This document shows, in pieces, positions 1-11,809 of a DNA stretch of 64,000 nucleotides (position 1 is its first letter; the number at the start of each line of letters is the position of its first letter). Origin of the DNA: Polytrichum commune (Eukaryota > Streptophyta > Polytrichopsida > Polytrichales > Polytrichaceae). The stretch is from assembly GCA_950295325.1 (NCBI GenBank), contig OX485805.1:21937501-22001500 (forward strand), read 5' to 3'. Below the pieces are notes generated by a model that had not been told where the DNA came from, did not search any database, and saw nothing but the letters and a program-made list of their open reading frames with translations. Made by a program: the position numbers and the translations under genes.

Positions 1-398
1 TAATGTATATAATAGTGGTTCAAACACATAAACATATAAAATATGATTTACAATCTTGGTAAAGCCCAATGTATAGATTGTGTAGATGAGACCCCATGTC
101 ATGTAAGGGTTCACTTTATTTCTAAAAGGGATAAGAAATTTATTTTAAGAATGGGTTGATTCAACCACCATGACTCTTGTGACCCAATTATAGATCCTCC
201 GCCACAACAAATCGGAAGTGAGAATATGTGTCATAACATCACTCAATGACACGGGCCCTCATAACATAACAACGGGATGTTGGGAGCTCGGTCTCAATTT
301 GAGTATTTTTGGGCAACTTTTCAAGCATCCCAATGTTATATCACAAGGTCCCACAGAACGAGAGTTGAACGCCGAATAATGTTATGGTGTCTACGTAC

Positions 399-830
399 TA
401 AGGGCCACTTCACACACAAGACTGAGAGCCCGTGATCATTACACTTCAAGCACTCTCATTGGTGGAAAAGGCGGAGCTAATCCAAACTCGCTTCACAATA
501 TGATCGAGGGACCAACGGAGTAGGTGAATGCATGATGGATGTAAAGTCTACATGGATTCCTACAATGGCATCAAATGGCTCATGTTTCATAATCATTTAA
601 ATTATTTTCGAGAACCACCTCTTGGGGGTAGGCCTAACACAAAACCGGGAAACCATGGCACTCCGAATGCTCACAACCATTGATTTATTCTATCTTATTA
701 TGTGTGGGGACCCGCATGAATAGACATTCATTGAAATAGCATTTGGTTGAGGGCCCAATCACACATGACTTCACATTACACTTGAGGATCCGTGACCATA
801 CTACATTATTTTGGAAGTGTCTTGGGACGG
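399..830 (+). mobile_element. MITE-like family A, copy 1 (right end missing)
   Basis: The left end reads like TAAGGGCCACTTCACACA and is followed by GAGAGCC, matching copies at 40208-40722 (opposite orientation) and 61928-62430. The interior follows the 61.9-kb copy closely as far as the GTGT(C/T)TTGGGA motif near 820-830. The right inverted terminus is not found, so this copy looks truncated. No coding capacity is visible. Superfamily is not settled; a 3-bp TWA target is possible. Confidence 0.7.
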
Positions 831-839
831 TTTCTCTTA

Positions 840-2170
840 AAATCCATCTTGATAATCAAAATTCCTACTTCCATAGTTTAGTACTATGTGTTGCCCTTGA
901 ACACGAAAGATGACTACACCACTAGATTTGCAAACTAGATTGTTGGTCAACTTCATATTAAAACACATGTAGAATGTTGTTGTAAAGACAATCGGATCAG
1001 ATTGTCACCTTTGTCATTTGTCTCGTAGTTGGATTTGAAGTCGATGAAGTTGACTCTCCTGTAATGAGAACTGTAAGTATTTTGCGCAAACTATAACATA
1101 ATTCCAACTATGTTTGATAAACTGTGTTGAAATCGCAAAACTCATCAAATCAATATGTTATGTATACGTGGATATATGTTATCAAATAGACAAGTTCGTG
1201 TTAGTAAACCAATTGGATTAACTAACCGATTAGTGACTCACAAAAACTCATAAGTGATGATCCAACCGAATGAATACAGAACAATCACAGGTCTACACTA
1301 ATATGAATGGTAGATTATAATGAATCAACATAATCATTAGACATAGCAAAATCTTATAACACCACATCAACTACTAGCACATAATTGAATTAAGTGCGAT
1401 CATAAATACTCATACACAACCTACAAATCATATGAGCGTAGGCACAAAAGAAGAAGGTGTCTACACTAAGCTATAAAATCTTAACATCACAGGCTTAGAG
1501 AGGAAGACCACTTGACTATGAACACTATTTGTATGAAATAGTTGTATTCACTAACAAGTTCGGATTCGTTAATTTTGTTATGTACCATATTTTTGGATTT
1601 GGTCAATGACATATTTATGGATTTCGATCTGATACATAACACAATTTTGGATCTAGATTTGGAACTAGTGCATAACACATTAGCAGATTTCGTTTGCATA
1701 ACATATTAGCAAATGTGATGCAAATTCAAGGAGATGGGAGGAATGAATGTTCACAATGTCAAATGAAGGTATGTGGCTCGAAGGATGACTAACGTGGTTG
1801 GAGGTGACTCCGTCCATGGTTTTGTCTGGTCAAGCAAGATACGGGCAACAACGTGGGCAACACCAATAAATTTTGGTATGGGCATTAGCGGGTGGGCTAG
1901 GGACAACGGATTCTTAGGCGGACAGAGCTTGATAGGGGTTCTTTAGCGTCCGGCGTTATCAATGGGCCCCAGTCGGAGAATGATTATAATTCCCCTTAAA
2001 ATAATTTGCTCCGCAAAATGCTTAGCTACCCTAGTACTAACATCAGTAGGCTCTAAATATTCTTCTCTTATTATATAAGTGACACACTGAATGATAGAGT
2101 AAACCTGAAGGTGGGACCAACGATGGTGGGAGGGGTTGGGATCCCAATGACTGAGGAGGAGGGGTGATAG
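840..2170. other. Intergenic, AT-rich, nothing recognised
   Basis: No ORF with codon-like structure, RNA gene or clear repeat pair was found by eye. Short direct repeats of an ATGTGTTATG-like word occur around 1560-1710 (GGATTT..CATAACA), a minor local repetition. Confidence 0.4.
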
Positions 2171-2174
2171 ATTT

Positions 2175-2257
2175 GGGCAAACCAACCCATACACTTGTTC
2201 CTTGTTGGATGCCTAAACCCTTGTCTCCAAGGAACCAGTGTACGGGTTGGTTCGCCC
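2175..2257. mobile_element. Tiny foldback element, family E copy 1
   Basis: An 83-bp unit with near-perfect inverted ends: GGGCAAACCAACCC on the left and GGGTTGGTTCGCCC on the right, with a second paired block (ACTTGTTCC/GGAACCAGT). The only other copy in the window lies inverted at 3523-3604. It is too small to encode anything and is probably a MITE remnant. Confidence 0.65.
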
Positions 2258-2279
2258 TAGCTGGGGTGATACATAACAT

Positions 2280-2500
2280 ATGAAGTGAAATGGCAGCAAT
2301 GTTGAACGGTGAGAACCGGCCACCACAAGAGTTACAGATGAGCCGGTGGAGTTTTGAGGATTAACCGGTTGAAGTTCAAGACTTCAGGGAAAACACCCAT
2401 CGTTTCAGAGGAACCTACAAAATATACCTTACATTAGATCGCATCATGTGATTGGTTGGACTTGGGAGCACTAAGATTTGGATTGATTACACTTTAAACT
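2280..2500 (-). repeat. Dispersed repeat F, copy 1 (reverse)
   Basis: Shares the words AACCGGTTGAAGTT, TTCAGAGGAA and GGTTGGACTTG with copies at 14765-14950 (same orientation) and 3450-3770, 41030-41260 and 53637-53830 (opposite orientation). Copies are about 70-80% alike by eye. No coding frame persists across copies. Confidence 0.55.
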
Positions 2501-2827
2501 CCGTAATGTCACACACTCTCTAATATCCCAAAGACCCTAGGGAACGGATGTCCGTAGTTCAAATCTCACTCCTTATTGTCACATTTCTCTCCCTTATATT
2601 ACAAAATTTGTCATTGATGCAAACCACCCAAGAAGTCAACCCACACTCTCGCATTGCGCCATGTGTCAACATGTGGAGTGTCACCTTCTTGTTCTCCTTA
2701 TTCTGCTGCCACTTGTTGAATGTTGGTGCATGCGTCCGCCACATCGCCCGGGAAGGCCAAGTGGAGTGGACCACACTAGCGTAGGTGACGGGAGAACGAA
2801 TTCAAATTGTCCTCACATCTCCTTTGT

Positions 2828-2952
2828 GTTATTCCATAATGTCACATGCTACACCAATTCTATAATATCAGGCATCCACATGCAAACACTACAAAACTCT
2901 GTAATATCACATGCACTTTGGTTGCCACATGTGTGATACTACAGAGTTTATG
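2828..2952. repeat. Dispersed repeat I, copy 1
   Basis: Contains CATAATGTCACATGCTACAC and, downstream, CACTTTGGTTGCCACA. The reverse complement of the same segments is found at 57583-57725. CTACAAAACTCTGTAAT and ACTACAGAGTTTATGG form an internal inverted pair, so a small MITE is likely. Confidence 0.5.
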
Positions 2953-3043
2953 GTGTATTATACCCAAAATCCATCCCAGACGCCGGTGAAAGGAAGGGGT
3001 GAGTTCCGAGTGTTGGTAGCACAGGGAGCCAGGGAGGTAACTT

Positions 3044-3064
3044 ACACACACACACACACACACA
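3044..3064. repeat. (AC)n microsatellite
   Basis: About ten uninterrupted CA dinucleotides. Confidence 0.9.
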
Positions 3065-3449
3065 TGTGAAAGGGGAAACCATGCGATGATGACGCCCACA
3101 CATGGGCTGATCACACCCACTAGTTTTGACACCGTCCGTCGGCATCTCCGGTTGTAATAGTGTGAAAAGTGGTGGGCCATCATCTAATTCTCATCATAAT
3201 CCCCAACAATTTCACGGCTGAAATTGGACAAATTTTTTGGTGTGACCGGGACAATAGAGAGGTGAGGTGCAAAGACAAGGAGGGCGAGGTGGGGTGTTGT
3301 GGGTGGACACCACACCCCCAATGCCCATGTGTGGCTTTTGCATTGAGAGCATGGGACAGTTCCCGTGGCCCTTTGTCCACGTTAGCAACTGCACTGTCCT
3401 TATTTCCCACATCGCAACAAACACCAATCTCTACACTATACTTTACAAC

Positions 3450-3770
3450 AATGTCCAGGGAGATTTTGGGGCATGATCATCGGTCAAAATTCGATTGTTT
3501 CCCCAACTCCAACCTGGGTTGAGGTGAACCAACCTGTACATTGGTTCATTGGAGGCAAGGGTTTAGGCATCCAACAAGGAACGAGTGTATGGGTTGGTTC
3601 GCCCAAATCCTCCAAACCGGTGGTTACATGTCGTGGTCTTTCGGTTTTTCCTGACTTTGTTGATTTGAGATACATTCCACAAGTTCCTATGAAGAAATCG
3701 GGGTTATTTACTGAAGTCTTGGAGCTTTCAACCCGGTTATTTCTCAAGCTCAATCCATTCATCTGTAACT
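3450..3770 (+). repeat. Dispersed repeat F, copy 2, interrupted by element E
   Basis: The F words GGGGCATGATCATCGGT, ACCGGTGGTTACATG and TTTCTCAAGCTCAA match the copies near 41.1 and 53.7 kb. The E element at 3523-3604 lies inside it and separates blocks that are continuous in the other F copies, so E inserted after F. Confidence 0.55.
3523..3604. mobile_element. Tiny foldback element, family E copy 2
   Basis: An 82-bp inverted copy of the 2175-2257 element, with ends GGTGAACCAACC and GGTTGGTTCGCCC and the shared core GGGTTTAGGCATCCAACAAG. Nested within repeat F. Confidence 0.65.
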
Positions 3771-3798
3771 AGCGATTTGGTTCTCCTCGTTCCCTGTA

Positions 3799-4160
3799 CG
3801 ACACCATTTATGGTATGTAGTCGTCACGTGCACTATTTGCGAAGGGCCTAACCTAGATGCCTGGAGGTCTCAAAGTGTAGCATATGTTTAATGTCAATAT
3901 GATGCTATTCGTCACCATAAGTAATTTGTATGATGACATTTAGCCTAGCACACTAGGATACTTGAGATGATAGTGTGCAAGGGGAATATACTATTGACGG
4001 TAGTAATGGCAAGTGTCGTCTGTTTACATTTTAGCATGCAGGAGGAAAACACATGTTAATGAAGTTGTTGATCATTAGTGTAACTTAGCATACACCTCAA
4101 AATAGGGCAAGTGACATTATTATGCATGTGACACTAAATACCATAAATGGTGTATTGTCG
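3799..4160. mobile_element. MITE-like element P
   Basis: Inverted ends CGACACCATTTATGGTATGT and ACTAAATACCATAAATGGTG bound about 360 bp of non-coding sequence. A related half-end (GACACTAAATACCATC) occurs near 36493. Target duplication is not clear. Confidence 0.55.
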
Positions 4161-5600
4161 CTCATGAGTTGCTCCAACTACACTCTACGTTTATCAACTA
4201 GCTTTAACTTAGTACAACTCTAGGTCTACACAACATCAACACAACATTCTTATCTTCACCACTGAAGCCCGAAGCAAAATATTCCCTAAGTTGCTTATGA
4301 GTGTCTAGTCCAATTCAAAAGCTTCTTGTAGAACATCAACACCTCTTATGGTAGATATGACCATACGGATGGAAGCCTTATAAAGTTAGGATAGTCCTTG
4401 AAAAAGTTTTAGCCATCTGCATTCTCAAAATCATGAGATTGTAACTTAATTGTGTAAACTAGTATTGTCCAACATAGATGATTGGTCGAACAAAAATGTC
4501 CCCCTCGGCCTTTCCTTTTGGGGAGGGGGGGGGGTTAAGATATGCTATCCCAAGTTGTTTTGTATGACTGGTATGGGCAACTCCACATGTTGGTGTATCC
4601 ATATTCGGTACCCATGAAGGTTGCCATAGTATATGTCGTATGCCACATGGTATGGCAGGCACAAGCCCCACTTGCAAAACCAAGTTGTGCAAAAATGGTG
4701 TGGGTCAACACGTTGTATGCCATGCCGACCCTACATAATCCCCTATGGACACAAGATGCATACCATTAATGCGGTCTGAGAAGCCTTACAAATGTTAGAA
4801 CTTTAATTTGTTGGCTTCCTCATGTTGACGTCTTGCTCCAACCTTGTATATACCTCAAAAAAAATGCAAAGTATGGAGGGTTAAAAGCACCCCACCATGG
4901 AAGGGGTACCAATAATTGATGTTTACCATATCTTGTGGACCTTCTTATTTGAACCAAACATGGTATGCATTTGATACCGTATTTGGTGGAGATGCCCTAA
5001 GCCTTGTTAAGCTAGCATGTGTGGGGTAGGCTAAACATGGGTGAGTTGGATTCAACTTTTTCCCATTCCTCATGCATGTCTTTTGCATTGGGCACGGAAT
5101 GGTACAATTGCCTCTGTAGCACAGTACTTCCAATATTGAACAAACAAACAACAACAACAACAACACTATTATTGTTGCTACACTCTATGTTTAAGTTATT
5201 AGCAAGTTCCTACAACCTTAATTCCACACAACATCGACACAACATTCGTAACTTAAGACATAAGTATGGTATGTTAAATTGTATTGCCTAATTAGTAAGT
5301 CTAGTTCAACTATAGTATCTAGGGTAGGTATCAACCCAAGTGAGCTAGATTCAACCTTATTGCGTATATTGGAGAAAAAGTCCATTGTTTTTTTGTTGTG
5401 ATATATTTTTTGGTTCCTCATCTAGTGGTGCAAGTCCCATAAGGAGCTCAATAATGGTATTGTCCCATGACCAGAAGTTAAGTTCCAACTTTCGGTTACA
5501 AGGTAGTGTTTGACATAAAAGAGAGAACTTCCAAGTGACTTAGCATATCCTAAACATGTAAGTACTCATACGTAGGGTAAGTGTGAACCCAAGTAACCCA
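4161..5600. repeat. Region with diverged direct repeat Q
   Basis: The stretch near 4167-4260 (CTACACTCTACGTTTATCAA .. CAACACAACATTC) recurs at about 5177-5255 as CTACACTCTATGTTTAAGTT .. CGACACAACATTC. Between them is an area rich in CATATGGTATG-like words with local dyads. No gene was recognised. Confidence 0.4.
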
Positions 5601-5655
5601 TAAGGAACTTAACGACATTCAATGAATATAACACAACACATATTAGATATTTGTC

Positions 5656-5697
5656 CACGAGGAGCCTTGCTATGGGCTGTAGCAAGGTATCCTCGTG
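5656..5697. other. Strong short hairpin
   Basis: Arms CACGAGGA-CCTTGCTA and TAGCAAGG-TCCTCGTG pair over 16 bp around a one-base/two-base internal bulge and a loop TGGGCTG. It lies in non-coding DNA with further small dyads downstream (GCTACCATCTGTAGC near 5749). Function unknown; it may be a MITE remnant or a small RNA precursor. Confidence 0.6.
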
Positions 5698-6557
5698 CTC
5701 TCCACCGAGTTGTGGAACACAATGAGGTAGATACACGAAAAGTCATGCTACCATCTGTAGCAGGGCGATACATGTGCGATATCGAATGTAACGCTCACCA
5801 TGTCGTGAGGTCTGCTTGCTACAATCTATATTCGTCATGCTCGTGTCCAATGAAGGCACAACACGTCGACGTGATCTAAGATGGTGGGCACTACAACACA
5901 TGACCACATGTTTTGACATATAGCCGTAGTTTGTAAGGTACTGGCATGAGAAAAGAGAGACTAGAGTAGCACTCACGATCATCATCGCATACTACATATA
6001 CCTGTGTACGCATACAAGTATGTGTAGCAGCGAATAACGCAGCAACATCTACTAGGTAGCAATCATAAACGTTACTCAGTTGCCTTGGAGACTTCCATGG
6101 CCAGAAATTCAGGGAGGAAATTCACTGCCACTCTACAGGCGTATCTGCTTGCTAACTGGGTTACTAACCTACATCTCATGGAGTGAAGTAAGTTAACCGG
6201 GAGTGAAAACAACCAAGAATTCCGCAACAATTCTTCTTCACCGGTTCCATGGCCCACCCAACTCTAGGATATAGCCGCCTACTATGCTATGCTCAGAGTG
6301 AACAGAAGAGAAGAGAATAGAATAGAATACAGGAGGTGGTGATGGCAACAATAGTAGGGATGGGAAGTGAGAAAGGCAGAGTAACTTTGATTAGTAGTAG
6401 GCCTGATATTTGGAGGAGGAGGAGCCTGGGCACAAGCAGCATCGCAGCCAATGAAGGAGCAGGGCAGCATGCCACTCGCCCAGAAGCCACGCAGGAGCCC
6501 GGGAGAGTGGTCCTCAACTCCACGCCCCTTATTCTACACTATCCGCCCCAATACTAG

Positions 6558-7627
6558 GCTGCTACTGTGCATCGTAGTGTGTACATGCTAGGCTCCAGAG
6601 CAGTGGTAGAGTCACATGATACTGATGAATGAATTGAGAGTGCAGGAAGCTATGATAAATCATCAGCCTGCTGCCCTGCCCTGCCTGCCTGCCTGCCGAG
6701 TCCCTGCTCCTGCTCCCTGTAAGCAGCCAGTATAGTAGGTCTCTACGATGATCATCAGGATTCAGGAACTACCCTCAGCTCTTTTCCTCCCCTTTCTCCT
6801 TTCCTTTCCTTTCCTTTCCTTTGGGGTGGGGTGGGCTTGGTATTCCTTGCTTTTCTTTTGGGTTGTGGAGGAAAAGAGGGTGGGGGGGGGGGGGGGGTAG
6901 AGAGAGAGAGAGAGAGAGAGGAGTCTTGTATTGCTGTCCCCGGCCTGCGAGTGGGCGGCTGACAGCAGGGAGGGAGGCTGGGGACTGAGCCTGATCAGCA
7001 TAATAACTTAGTCTCGCCTGCTGCTGCTGCTGCTGCTGGGCAAGGTGGAAAGCAGGCAAGGAAGGGTGCAGGGTATGAGACTTGAGTTAAGTTATTACGA
7101 AGTTAGCAGGATCTGGAGTGCTAGTAGTCTGTCTAATCGCAGCCGCAACACCGACGCTGGACTCGGCCTACCACTTTATGTGTAGCAGTGCCAGACTTAA
7201 AGCAAACAGGAGTGTTGGTGGATTAACATCAAGGACTACCAAGTTAGTACTCACAGGCCGAGTCACAGGAGTTGGAGTGGAGTGGAGTTGAGTGGAGTTT
7301 GGGTGGCTTTCGGCTGCCTGCCCGCCTGCATGTCGCACTGGGGGGTTTGAAAAAGTTGGGTTAAGGCAGCAGGAGGGTGCTTCGGTTCGGTTCGGTTCGG
7401 TTCGGTGTTGTTTGGGTTGGGTTAAGTTGAGGTGCTGGGCCTGATCGAAGGTGGAAATCCCGGAGTTGGGACATGCAAGAAGAGGAAGGATTATTGCGGC
7501 ATTGAAGAAGGATTATTATACCGCGGTGTGGAAGCTTTGAGCATATTAAGTTGGTGTTGTTGCTGTTGTGGTGGTGGTGGTCTCTGCACAACATAAGCAA
7601 GTAGGCATCTTTGCTGTAAAGACCACG
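6558..7627 (+). promoter_or_regulatory. Probable promoter and 5'-UTR region of the WRC gene
   Basis: About 1 kb of more GC-rich sequence directly before the WRC start codon. It holds a CTTTC tract (6789-6821), a G16 run (6882-6897), a GA tract (6899-6920), a CTG tract (7018-7038) and TTCGG repeats (7380-7405). GA/CT microsatellites are common in plant 5' leaders. No transcription start or TATA box can be assigned with confidence. Confidence 0.35.
6882..6920. repeat. G16 run followed by (AG)n
   Basis: Sixteen guanines, then TAGAGAG.. dinucleotides, in the putative WRC leader. Confidence 0.9.
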
Positions 7628-8168
7628 ATGCGCATTCGGAAGCGTCAACCTCCTACTGCTCCTCCACTAGCTGAGGTGAGGTGTCTCGACAAACTTTTTG
7701 GTTGCAGGGATGCAATTAGGGAATGTGAGATGGTGGACAACCTAAGCATGTGAGTTGGACCGGGTGAAGCTTGGGAGGCGGAATTACTTACTTCCTTCCT
7801 TCCTTCCTCCCTCCCTCCCTCCCTCGATGTGTGTGTGTGCGTGTCGGGCAAAGTAGAAAAAAGAGCTCTTGTGGACGACATCGCTACTTTGGTAGGGTGG
7901 GGAATCTCGCCGTGCAATTATTCTGTACTTTGGTGTTGCTGATCATAATTCAGAGCAAGATCAGTACACAAAATTCGGCCATAAGTTCTCCCCCAGCTGC
8001 ATGCAGTTCGGGGGTGTGTTGATTTGATTTGGTGCAGTCGCAGTGTGATTGTAGCAACTGCCAAGCAAGACTTGAAGTATTAGTGTTGGCTTCCTGTGGC
8101 TTTTGTCAATCCCTCTCAGCCATGGTCCGGCAGGCCACATGCTATCTATCTATCTTTCTATCTATCTT

Positions 8169-8220
<52 letters not shown>

Positions 8221-10851
8221 GCCATCTATCCCATTGCCTGATTCAGGACCTTCCGTTGTGGGTTAGGTCTCTCTTTCTTTCTCTCACGGCAAGTAGGATA
8301 AAGTACTTGAAACCAATTTTAGTAGGCCCAATCACCAGCATGCGCGCACTGCGTATGCAACCGATAGACTTAGCTATGAAAGATTGCTGGAACCCTTTTA
8401 CCTTTTTGCCGTTACTGATCTTCGTTCGGAAATCAGTGATTTGCAACTGCCGAGCACGCTAGTCCTTCAAAACCCTTGATAGGAAGGTGTGGCGGAATTG
8501 GAGGTTCGTGGAAGAAAGCCACTGCTTCCTTTACAGCGTTGGGACCAATTTCGCAACAGTAATGGGTTCGATGATTGCTGCAGTCAAAATACTTCCGAAA
8601 AGTCTAGGCTTTCTCAATACAGTACAACTTTTTGCAGGTTTCACTGGCAACTTTCATTGTCTGCCGAGTTGTTTTGGTGGGCACTACGTAACGCCTTGTC
8701 ACCTAACTTAGCTCCTGTTTGTCTGTCTAACCTTCTCTATCTTGCTTCACCCATATAAGTAATTAATTAGAGATCGGTATCTTAAAGCAAAGGACGTGTC
8801 CTTCCATTTGCTTTCCATCTGTAGCACATGCAAGGATGGTGGTGGTGGGGCTGATTTTTGGTATTAGGAATCTGTTTGGACATCTGAGAAGCATCGGCAC
8901 TCGAGAGTGCTAATTATCAGTTGTTTGTCACAAGGTGGGGGCACATCTTCTTGAAAGAAAATTAAGAAGAAAAAGCTTGCTGTGCTGTGGTATGCTGTGT
9001 TGTTCCCTCCTCTTCTGTTTGTAAATCTCATATGGTGTAGAATCCTAAGCAGGCTCGTGGGAAACCTCCAACCAGAGAGGAGTGTGGCAATGAGCCAGGT
9101 GACCACCACCAACATGGTGCCATTGAGAGGTGCACTTACAATGCCAACCCTATCATCTCAATCTTCATGCCTAATTGAGGTCAAGGTATCGGTTTGTTTG
9201 TTATCAAGTGTTTGTGGTGTTTCTCCGCGTGTCTGAATTTGTCTGTGGGAATCAAATGCAGTTTGATGAATTTTTTTTAAAATTACTTTCAACAAGTTAG
9301 TCAGGGGAAATTGAGTATATCTCTATGTTGCTAGGTACCTACCTCCTCTTTACAATCTGGGTCCTCAATGCAAGGATTACGTTTTATTTTTTTTCTCAAT
9401 CCCGAGGGCCATGATGAGGTGTGACAGAGATAATCTCCACATCTTTGTGTCATCATGAAAGGACTAAACGCTGCAGGTGATGTCTGTCCGGCTTACAACG
9501 TGAAATTTATTGTTTGTGGTGCAGACATTCGAATGGGAGCTTAGAGAGTTCTCGAAGTTTTTCTGGAGGTACTCCTTTCTGCCTTTAAATTTGTTATAAA
9601 TTTTGAAAACATTGCAGGCTCTTCATCTGGTCACCCTCTGTCCTAATTTATTTTTTGGCCAAGTTTGCCATCACGATCTGCCAGATGACAAGTTTCACAG
9701 GTACCAGCTGGACCGAAATCATTAAAAACTCGGATCCCTCCCTACCCATCCAGTCTCCTTAAAACATTTTGTTCCCCTTAACCCTATTTTGGAAACCTAT
9801 CGCTTTTTGTTTCCTCTCGCATGCTATTTGTTTCCCAACTTCCAATTTATATGTTGGTTGTGCAGTGAAAGATGTGCCCAGAGATTTGTGTGAGAAAACA
9901 GTCAACAATGGAAGGCAGAGTTTCGAAGATGAGGAGAGAGAAACCTGCACCCACAGTGACAAGGAAGGCGAATTGTCTTCCACAGGCAGTGATGTTCTCA
10001 CAAATTCACTGCTGGTGGTGTTTAGGCGAGCAGGCGACACAGGGTTAACAGCAAGGGAGGCAGTGTCCAAGCTCAAAGAGTATGACCTACCCGGGTTGCA
10101 GGAAGGCAGTGGAGAGAGATCCAGTGTGCAAGTTGCAAAAGTTCTCAAGACTCCCACTTTTGTGCACCTTGAAGGGGGCAAATACTTTCTGTACCCAACC
10201 ACTTCCAAAGCCATCCCTGCAGAGTCGTCCAGCTTGTCTGACCAACCCCAAGAGCAAAACCCTAATTCACAGCCCAGAGATCAGGAGGAAGGTGGTGGCA
10301 ACATCCCCTTGTTTACAAGTAGCCGAAGGAAACGTCATCGCCACAAGGCACCCACATCCTCTGCTTCAGAGGTGACCACCACAGGAGGTGGGGGTGGTAA
10401 TAATATTAAGCCCGGGAAGAATCTGAATGCTCTCCTTGCGGCTGAGAAAATTGAGTTCAAGAAACGGAGACGGCGGCCACCATCCTCCCAGCATGAGCTT
10501 GCCATTGGGCCCACACAATGCAAGCGGTATGATGGCAGGGGGTGGCAGTGCACCCGGGAGACTGAGGAGGGATTCTCCTTCTGTGAACACCACCAAGCTC
10601 TTATGAACAAACGCACACTGCGGTTGAGCTTGGCAAAGAAAAGAGTCACCAACACTGTCACTGACAAGAAGGTTTTGGACATGGAGCTCACAAAAAAAGA
10701 TTCAGCAGCAGTGGTGGTTGCAGCAGATGGGAGTAGGGGGTCCTCCAACCAAGGGATGATGATGGCAGAGAAGCCAGATGGGGCTCTGAACTTGGTGCAG
10801 TACCAGCGACGGAGGATGGTGAAAGCTCGCTCATTGAAATCTATCAAGTGA
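7628..10851 (+). CDS. WRC-domain nuclear protein (multi-exon; last exon certain)
   Basis: The certain part is the last exon, 9866-10851, with acceptor TTGTGCAG. It encodes a winged-helix-like stretch (LTAREAVSKL.. VAKVLKTPTFVHLEGGKYFL), a basic KKRRRR signal, then a WRC zinc motif at 10519-10590 with exact C-x9-C-x10-C-x2-H spacing and the signature GRGWQC. It ends VKARSLKSIK, like the VKARS end of plant WRC proteins. Start 7628 (MRIRKRQPP) is a typical N-terminus of this family and precedes a GT donor at 7676. A phase-consistent but tentative model joins 7628-7675, 8483-8637, 9053-9185, 9477-9499, 9525-9568 and 9866-10851, about 462 aa. The exons at 9053-9185 and 9477-9499 are the weakest. 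An alternative with 9619-9700 coding also keeps phase but reads as hydrophobic, intron-like sequence. WRC domains are plant-specific, bind DNA and direct proteins to the nucleus. There is no QLQ domain, so this is not a classical growth-regulating factor. Confidence 0.75.
8142..8220. repeat. (TATC)n microsatellite
   Basis: About twenty TATC units, some TTTC, inside the proposed first intron of the WRC gene. Confidence 0.95.
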
Positions 10852-11525
10852 TGAGGCTGCAATTTGAGGCCCAGCAGCGAAGTGCCGGAGGTATCCCAAT
10901 TCTCCAGAGTGTGATGAGTAGGATGATGATGAGGACTTCAATATGATAAACTTTTGTACATTGAGCTTATGTTTTTCTTACTGCTGCGCTAAAACATGTT
11001 TTGATGTGGACAATCATGTAAAATATATCAACCTTTCTTCAGTTTACTCCATCATTTCCCACAGGAGTTCCTCGCTCCTTGAATTCTATCAAGTGACTCT
11101 ACGAACCCTAACAGTGCTGGAGGTGTCCCAACTGTCCAGAGTCCGATGAGTGTGCTCATGAGGAAGATGATCAGGACTTCAATATGATGAGCTTTTGTAC
11201 GTTGAACTTATTTATTTTTTTACTCTTGCGCTAAATCATGTTTTGATGTGGACAATCATGTAAAATATGTCAACCTTGTTTTGGTTTGTTTCATCATTTC
11301 CTAGAGGAATTGCTTGCTCTTTGAATTCTACAAGTGATTCTCCAAACCTTAGCAGCGCCAGATGTGTCCCAACTGTCCAGAGTCTGATGAATATGCACAC
11401 GAGGTTCCTGAGGAGGACTTCAGTATGATGAACTTTTTGCACGTTGAGGTTATGATTTTTACTGTTGCTAAATGTTTTGAATGTTTCAACTGTTCTTCTG
11501 TTTGTTCCATCATTTCCCACAATTT
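10825..11525 (+). repeat. Triplicated end of the WRC gene (3 x ~242 bp)
   Basis: Three direct, diverged copies start near 10825, 11070 and 11313. Each begins with the sequence of the last codons (TTGAA.TCTATCAAGTGA in copies 1 and 2) and includes CAACTGTCCAGAGT, GACTTCA.TATGAT and CCATCATTTCC. Copy 1 contains the functional stop at 10849. Copies 2 and 3 keep an open frame starting CPNCPESDE that is broken in copy 1. Confidence 0.85.
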
Positions 11526-11727
11526 TCTGGGACCCAATTACCATCAGGACAAAGTTTGACATAAATTCAACATCTTCTACAGAGGTGAGTGATCAAAGGT
11601 GTGGAGGTGGTCCATGCGCCCTGACTCCTTGACTCCTTCGGCCCGGAGCGGTTTCCTTGTTGCTATACAAGTGATGCATGGCTACCTTGAATGTTCTCCT
11701 GTAAAAAACGATTAATATGTCCACTGG

Positions 11728-11802
11728 CCTCGGTTTCGATACAAGGGAGAAGTTGAATTGGTCTTGCTCTCAGGAGCCCATTCCCTTGCATCGAAACTAA
11801 GG
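11728..11802. other. 75-bp hairpin, miRNA-precursor-like
   Basis: Arms CCTCGGTTTCGATACAAGGG and CCCTTGCATCGAAACTAAGG pair over ~21 bp with two mismatches and one G-U, around a ~33-nt loop. It lies about 880 bp past the WRC stop. No known miRNA family matches. Confidence 0.5.
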
Positions 11803-11809
11803 GCACAGT

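Noticed and set aside
5622-5879. 85-codon frame as a gene
   Set aside because: It contains a perfect hairpin and other dyads, has no family signature and sits in repeat-like DNA.
8103-8462. 119-codon frame
   Set aside because: Its length comes from the TATC microsatellite, which is open in all frames.
9769-9865. WRC gene starting at 9769
   Set aside because: The frame is open upstream of 9866 only by chance. A strong acceptor at 9864-9865 and the MRIRKR start at 7628 argue for splicing.
11731-11760. Similarity of TTTCGAT..AAGGGAG to miR159/miR319
   Set aside because: Those miRNAs lie on the 3' arm of a longer precursor. Here the match is partial and on the 5' arm.
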